Shown in pieces: positions 59,744 through 64,000 of a stretch of 64,000 nucleotides of DNA; positions within the stretch are counted from its first letter, which is position 1, and each line of letters starts with the position of its first letter. The translations under genes were made by a program, and so were the position numbers. The notes beneath the pieces were generated by a model. The model searched no databases. It saw only the letters and a program-made list of their open reading frames with translations, and was not told the DNA's origin. The DNA is from Aestuariivita sp. (GTDB taxonomy: Bacteria; Pseudomonadota; Alphaproteobacteria; Rhodobacterales; Rhodobacteraceae). The stretch lies in contig JAGYKE010000004.1 of the NCBI GenBank assembly GCA_018401465.1, positions 1,643,857 through 1,707,856 of the forward strand, in the 5' to 3' direction.

Positions 59744-60985
59744 ATGAAAACCGCAGAGATGCAAGCGGCCCTCGTCTACGATCCGTCCGATCCCGCCGTC
59801 ATGGCCGATCCCTTTCCGGTCTATGCCCGCCTGCGCGAGGAAGACCCGGTGCATTGGAGCCCGTCGCTCAAATCCTGGATCGTGACGCGTTATACGGATG
59901 TGCGCGACCTCCTGCTGTCCGACCACCTGTCAGTCAACCGGCTGATGAAGTTCTATACCGCGCTGCCCCCGCAGGACGCCGTGCTTCTGCGCGACATCAT
60001 CCATTACCTCAACCTCTGGCTCGCCTTCCGCGATCCGCCCGATCACACCCGCCTGCGCCGCATCATGCGTCATGCCTTCACGGCGGACGCCATCGAACAG
60101 ATGCGCCCCAATATCGAGGAAATCACCGATCACCTTCTTGACAGGCTCGAAGCGGGCGGCGGCGACCGGATCGACCTGATCCGTGAATTCGCACAGCAAC
60201 TGCCGGCCTATGTGATCATGGACCTTCTCGACGTGCCGCGCGACATGCTCGGCGCGTTCAAGGAATGGTCCGACGACATGGCCATCTTCATCGGCGGCGC
60301 GCGCAATTCCGATGACAAATACGAACGCGCCGCGCGCGGCTGCCGCCTCATGTCCGGCTATTTCCGCGACCTCGTGGCCCAACGCGCCGCCAACCCGCGC
60401 CCGGGCTTCCTGATGGACCTTATCAACGCCCGCGACGAAGGCGACAAGCTGAGCGACGACGAACTGGTCGCGACCTGCATCCTGATCCTGTTCGCCGGGA
60501 ACGAGACGACGACGAACCTGATCGGCAACGCCACGTTGATGCTGCTGCGCCACCCCGGCGAACTCGCCCGCCTGCGGGCCGACCCCGCCTTGATCGACAG
60601 CGCCATCGAGGAGGTGATGCGCTTCGACGGGCCGACCAACGCGCTGGTGCGGGTGGTGGCGGAAGATCACCACCTGCACGGACGCGACCTGAAGGAGGGC
60701 GAACGCGTCTTCGTCATGGTGAATTCCGCCAACCGCGACCCGCGCATCTTCGACAACCCGGACGTCTTCGACATCACCCGCCGCCAGAACCGACACCTGA
60801 CCTTCGGGCAGGGTATCCACCTGTGCATGGGCGCGAAACTGGCGCGCGAAGAGGGCCGCATCGCGGTGCAGAAGCTCTTCGACCGCTTCCCGGCCCTTGC
60901 GCTGGACCCCGAAGAGGGGCCGGAATGGCTCGACGCGATGGTGCCGCGCGGCACACGCCGCCTGCCGTTGCGCCTGAGGGGCTGA
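59744..60985 (+). CDS. Cytochrome P450
   Basis: 413 residues, a soluble bacterial class. I-helix LFAGNETTTNLIGNATLMLL near 246-265 (oxygen-activation Glu-Thr), K-helix EEVMRF (Glu-x-x-Arg), and haem-ligand loop FGQGIHLCMGAKLAREEGR near 355. Hydroxylates a substrate using electrons from a ferredoxin partner, which is not seen nearby. The ATG at 59744 has CGGGAGCTGAACGAG. It heads the rightward thiolase-ligase run. Confidence 0.95.
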   Translation: MKTAEMQAALVYDPSDPAVMADPFPVYARLREEDPVHWSPSLKSWIVTRYTDVRDLLLSDHLSVNRLMKFYTALPPQDAVLLRDIIHYLNLWLAFRDPPDHTRLRRIMRHAFTADAIEQMRPNIEEITDHLLDRLEAGGGDRIDLIREFAQQLPAYVIMDLLDVPRDMLGAFKEWSDDMAIFIGGARNSDDKYERAARGCRLMSGYFRDLVAQRAANPRPGFLMDLINARDEGDKLSDDELVATCILILFAGNETTTNLIGNATLMLLRHPGELARLRADPALIDSAIEEVMRFDGPTNALVRVVAEDHHLHGRDLKEGERVFVMVNSANRDPRIFDNPDVFDITRRQNRHLTFGQGIHLCMGAKLAREEGRIAVQKLFDRFPALALDPEEGPEWLDAMVPRGTRRLPLRLRG

Positions 60986-61013
60986 TACGGAACATGACAG
61001 GGGAGGGACGGCG

Positions 61014-62195
61014 ATGACCGCCGAGATCGTGATCAGTGCCGGAACGCGGACGCCGCTGGGCAATTACGGCGGCTCGCTCAAGGGGGTGGAGCTGACCGAC
61101 ATGGCGGGTCATGCCGCGCGCGCGTGCGTGGCGAAATCGGGCATCGCGCCCGACAAGATCGACCACATGGTCTTCACGACCACCGTGCCCACCGACCGCG
61201 ACACGCTGTTCGCTGCGCGCGTGGTCGGCGTGAAATCGGGCATCCCGGAAGAAGCGGGTGCCCTACATGTCGTGCGCGCCTGCGCTTCGGGCCTGCAGGC
61301 GATCCTGTCAGCGGGACAGCAGGTCGAAACGGGTCATTCGCGGCTCGCGCTTGCCGGGGGCGCCGAATGCTATTCCCGCGCGCCGCACGCGGTGGCGTCG
61401 GCCCGCTGGGGCGTCGGGCGCGGCCCGATGCAGCTGGAAGACATGCTCGACTGGGCCTATCGCTGCCCGTTCAGCCAGGACTACATGGGCGAGACGGCCG
61501 AGAACCTGGCCGAGGACTTCCAGTACGACCGCGACGCCATGGACGACTGGGCCGAGATGAGCCAGGCCCGCGCCATCGCTGCGATCGACAACGGCTTCCT
61601 TGCCCGCCAGATCACGCCGATCGACGTGCCCGACGGCCGGACCACGCGCGCCTTCACCACCGACGAATCGGTGCGCCGGGACGCGACGCGCGAGAAACTT
61701 GCCCGCCTGCGCCCCGCCTTCCGCGAGGGCGGCAAGGTCACCGCCGGCAACTCCTCGGGCGTCACCGACGGGGCGGGTTTCGTCATCGTGGGCGACCGCG
61801 CGGCGATGGAAGCGGCAGGCGGCACGCCCGAGGCGCGGTTGGTCGACTGGCACGTCGTGGGCGTGCCCCCGCGCATCATGGGCCACGGGCCGGTGCCCGC
61901 GATACAGGGCCTTCTCGACAAACGCGGGCTGAAGGTGACGGACATCGACTATTTCGAGATCAACGAGGCCTTCGCGGTCGTCAACCTGCACGCCGAACGC
62001 CATCTCGGCATCCCGCGCGATCTGCACAATCTTTACGGCGGCGGCATCTCGGTCGGGCATCCGCCGGGACTGACCGGGGTGCGGATGTGCATGACGGCGA
62101 TCGAACATCTCAAGGAAACCGGCGGACGCCGCGCGGTCCTGTCCATGTGCCTTGGCGCGGGGCAGGGCATGGCCATGCTGATCGAGCGGGTGTGA
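61014..62195 (+). CDS. Thiolase (acetyl-CoA acyltransferase)
   Basis: 393 residues. Nucleophile Cys in HVVRACASGLQAILSAGQQV near residue 89, active-site His in EINEAFAVVNLHAERHLG near 325, GGISVGHPPGLTG near 348, and Cys in VLSMCLGAGQGMAML near 380. The GHPP replaces the usual GHPxGASG, so substrate pocket differences are likely. It lies 28 bases after the P450 and 1 base before the second ligase. Confidence 0.95.
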   Translation: MTAEIVISAGTRTPLGNYGGSLKGVELTDMAGHAARACVAKSGIAPDKIDHMVFTTTVPTDRDTLFAARVVGVKSGIPEEAGALHVVRACASGLQAILSAGQQVETGHSRLALAGGAECYSRAPHAVASARWGVGRGPMQLEDMLDWAYRCPFSQDYMGETAENLAEDFQYDRDAMDDWAEMSQARAIAAIDNGFLARQITPIDVPDGRTTRAFTTDESVRRDATREKLARLRPAFREGGKVTAGNSSGVTDGAGFVIVGDRAAMEAAGGTPEARLVDWHVVGVPPRIMGHGPVPAIQGLLDKRGLKVTDIDYFEINEAFAVVNLHAERHLGIPRDLHNLYGGGISVGHPPGLTGVRMCMTAIEHLKETGGRRAVLSMCLGAGQGMAMLIERV

Positions 62196-62196
62196 C

Positions 62197-63870
62197 ATGG
62201 CGCGTCCGCTGCCCGACCTGATCGACGGTGCCCCGGCGCGGGCCGCGGCCGAAGCGCTTGCCGCAGGCAGCGCGACCGTCTTCGACGCTTTCGCCGTCGC
62301 TGCCGTGATGCAGCCCGACCTGCCTTTCCTCTGTATCCCCGCGCGCGAAGAGCGCGATTATCACCCCGAGGGTTTCGAGATCACCTATGGCGCGGCGCTG
62401 GCCGAGGTCATGGCCCGCCGCGACCGGCTGGAGGCCGCGGGATACCGCGCGGGCCACCGTGTCGCGCTGATGCTGGACAACCGGCCCGAACATGTCTTCT
62501 CGCAGCTGGCGCTTTATGCGCTGGGCGTGACGCAGGTGCCGGTGAACCCCGACTACCTCGACCACGAACTGACCTACCTGCTTGAGCATTCCGAAGCCGA
62601 TCTGGCCCTGGGCCTGCCCCACAACGTCGACCGGCTGAGCCGTGTGGCCGATGCGCTGGGCGTGCCCGCCATGCTGGAAGCCACCCCCGGCGATCTTCCC
62701 GCGCCGAAGGGCCCCCCGCGCGCGGCCGCCACCGGGCGGCAGGCCGAGGCGGCGCTGATCTACACCTCGGGCACGACGGGGCGCCCCAAGGGCTGCGTGA
62801 TCGACCATGAATACCATTTTGCGGTGGGCCTGTCCTATGCCCGCATCGGGGGGCGGCTGGCGCTTCGGAACCGCGCCGACCGCGTCTTCGTACCGCTGCC
62901 GGTCTTCCATGTGAACGCAGGCATCAACACGCTGACCGCGCTGATCCTGACCGGCAACTGCCTGATCCTGCCCGACCGCTTCCACCCCGCGACCTGGTGG
63001 CGCGACATCAAAGCGACTCGGGCGACGGCTATGCATTATCTGGGGATCATCCCGCCCATCTTGCTGAAACGCGCGCCCTGCGAAGACGAAACCGCGCATT
63101 CCCTGCGCTTCGGCCTTGGCGCGGGGCTCGACCCGCAGATCCATCAGGAATTCGAGGCGCGCTTCGGCGTGCCCATGGTCGAGGTCTGGGGCATGTCCGA
63201 AACCGGCCGGTTCCTCGGCGATTGTCATGAGCCCCGCCGCATCCACACCCGCGCCTTCGGCAAGCCCAGCGAAGACCTCGACGCCCGCGTGGTGGACGAA
63301 GACGGCAACCCCGTGCCCCCCGGCACCGAAGGCGAACTGGTCGTGCGCGCGCACGGGAAAGACGCCCGCCACGGGTTCTTCCGCGAATACCTCAAGAACC
63401 CCGACGCCACCGCCGAGGCTTGGCGCAGCGGCTGGTTCCACACCGGCGACGTGGTCGTGCAGGAACCGGACGGGATGCTGCACTTCGTCGAACGGCGCAA
63501 GAACATCATCCGCCGCTCGGGCGAGAACATCTCGGCCGCCGAGGTGGAAAACGCGCTCATCGGCCACCCGGGCGTCGAGGCGGTCGCCGTGATCGGTGTC
63601 ACCGACGAGATGCGCGACGAGGAAGTGATGGCCTGCGTCATCCCCATGGCGGGCACCCCGCGCGACGAGGCCAACGCGCGGTCGATCTTCGATCACGGGC
63701 GCGATCTGGTCGCCTATTACAAGCTGCCCGGCTGGATCGCTTTCGTCGATGACCTGCCGCGCACCGGCACGCAGAAGGTGCGCAAGGGGCTGATCTTTCC
63801 GGGTCTCGACGACCCGCGCCAAGCGCCGGGCGTCGTCGATCTGCGTGCACTCAAGAAACGGGGGGCCTGA
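62197..63870 (+). CDS. AMP-dependent acyl-CoA synthetase (second)
   Basis: 557 residues. IYTSGTTGRPKGCVIDHEYH near 188, EVWGMSETGRFLGDCHEPRR near 330, FHTGDVVVQEPDGMLHFVER near 418, and the catalytic Lys in PRTGTQKVRKGLIF near the end. The pattern is close to crotonobetaine/carnitine-CoA ligase-like and long-chain members. Only 1 base separates it from the thiolase, so both are translated from one message. Confidence 0.94.
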   Translation: MARPLPDLIDGAPARAAAEALAAGSATVFDAFAVAAVMQPDLPFLCIPAREERDYHPEGFEITYGAALAEVMARRDRLEAAGYRAGHRVALMLDNRPEHVFSQLALYALGVTQVPVNPDYLDHELTYLLEHSEADLALGLPHNVDRLSRVADALGVPAMLEATPGDLPAPKGPPRAAATGRQAEAALIYTSGTTGRPKGCVIDHEYHFAVGLSYARIGGRLALRNRADRVFVPLPVFHVNAGINTLTALILTGNCLILPDRFHPATWWRDIKATRATAMHYLGIIPPILLKRAPCEDETAHSLRFGLGAGLDPQIHQEFEARFGVPMVEVWGMSETGRFLGDCHEPRRIHTRAFGKPSEDLDARVVDEDGNPVPPGTEGELVVRAHGKDARHGFFREYLKNPDATAEAWRSGWFHTGDVVVQEPDGMLHFVERRKNIIRRSGENISAAEVENALIGHPGVEAVAVIGVTDEMRDEEVMACVIPMAGTPRDEANARSIFDHGRDLVAYYKLPGWIAFVDDLPRTGTQKVRKGLIFPGLDDPRQAPGVVDLRALKKRGA

Positions 63871-63871
63871 C

Positions 63872-64000
63872 ATGAAACGCGCCATCTTCCGCCGCCACGG
63901 CGACCCTGCGGAAGTGATTGAGGTGATCCATGAACCCGATCCGGTTCCCGGCCCCGGGCAGGTGCGCGTGCGCCTGAAGGTGATGACGATCAACCCCGCC
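63872..64000 (+). CDS. MDR-family alcohol dehydrogenase/quinone oxidoreductase (3' end cut)
   Basis: The first 43 residues, MKRAIFRRHGDPAEVIEV..., then PGPGQVRVRLKVMTINPA. This is the N-terminal GroES-like part of a zinc-type or quinone oxidoreductase. It begins 2 bases after the ligase and continues past the window. Confidence 0.85.
   Translation, partial: MKRAIFRRHGDPAEVIEVIHEPDPVPGPGQVRVRLKVMTINPA

Noticed and set aside
1-64000. CRISPR array, rRNA operon or replication origin
   Set aside because: No regularly spaced repeats, rRNA signatures or DnaA-box clusters were noticed.

Overview
The window looks like the chromosome of a marine Rhodobacteraceae (Roseobacter-type) alphaproteobacterium. 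The evidence is high GC; an aa3-type ctaD that stands apart from the other cta genes; carA back to back with a GatB/YqeY gene; a conserved SPOR lipoprotein-dacA-tmk-holB-tatD-MBL run; and a very large share of TRAP transporters and CoA-dependent catabolic genes. No rRNA genes or CRISPR arrays were seen. Two tRNAs are present: Leu(GAG) and Ser(TGA).

Region by region. 1-8.7 kb is core: a truncated glycosyltransferase, carA, yqeY, a DUF2244 protein, ctaD, a HIT protein, yciB, lipB and a secreted peptidoglycan-binding protein. 8.8-16.3 kb is an integrated element inserted in tRNA-Leu(GAG). It is bounded by a 14-bp direct repeat of the tRNA 3' end and has a P4-type integrase at its right end. Its backbone (integrase, unknown, AlpA, small ORF, replication-like protein, HNH/AP2 nuclease) resembles a phage satellite rather than a full phage. 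Its left half carries cargo (a GIY-YIG nuclease, small membrane and secreted proteins, a 24-residue peptide) and eroded IS3 and IS1380 pieces. 16.3-23.1 kb is a core leftward operon ending near tRNA-Ser.

23.1-33.3 kb is an aromatic-acid-type catabolic island. A hydroxyquinol-type intradiol dioxygenase, an IclR regulator and a MetE-like methyltransferase read right. A citryl-CoA-lyase-like protein, a CaiB CoA-transferase, a YCII protein, a TRAP transporter, an FMN reductase and an FAH-family hydrolase read left. A clear palindrome lies in the divergent promoter. No maleylacetate reductase is seen, so the downstream route may be unusual. 33.3-40.4 kb is a patchwork: gene and IS fragments, an odd PstS-like/TAXI-like pair, a second TRAP system, and shuffled SDR and LuxR fragments. 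40.4-42.8 kb is a SulP transporter with a universal stress protein.

43.4-51 kb holds a third TRAP operon followed by an amidase, a 2-hydroxyacid dehydrogenase and a Tat-exported M20 amidohydrolase. 51-64 kb holds an alpha/beta hydrolase, a fourth TRAP operon, a class II aldolase, a ketopantoate-reductase-like protein, two acyl-CoA synthetases, a P450, a thiolase and the start of an MDR oxidoreductase. A near-identical 15-base operator-like motif lies in both divergent promoters of this last block (56.22 and 59.68 kb), suggesting one regulator controls uptake and breakdown together. Function calls are from motif and family recognition by eye; substrates of the transporters and catabolic enzymes are inferred.
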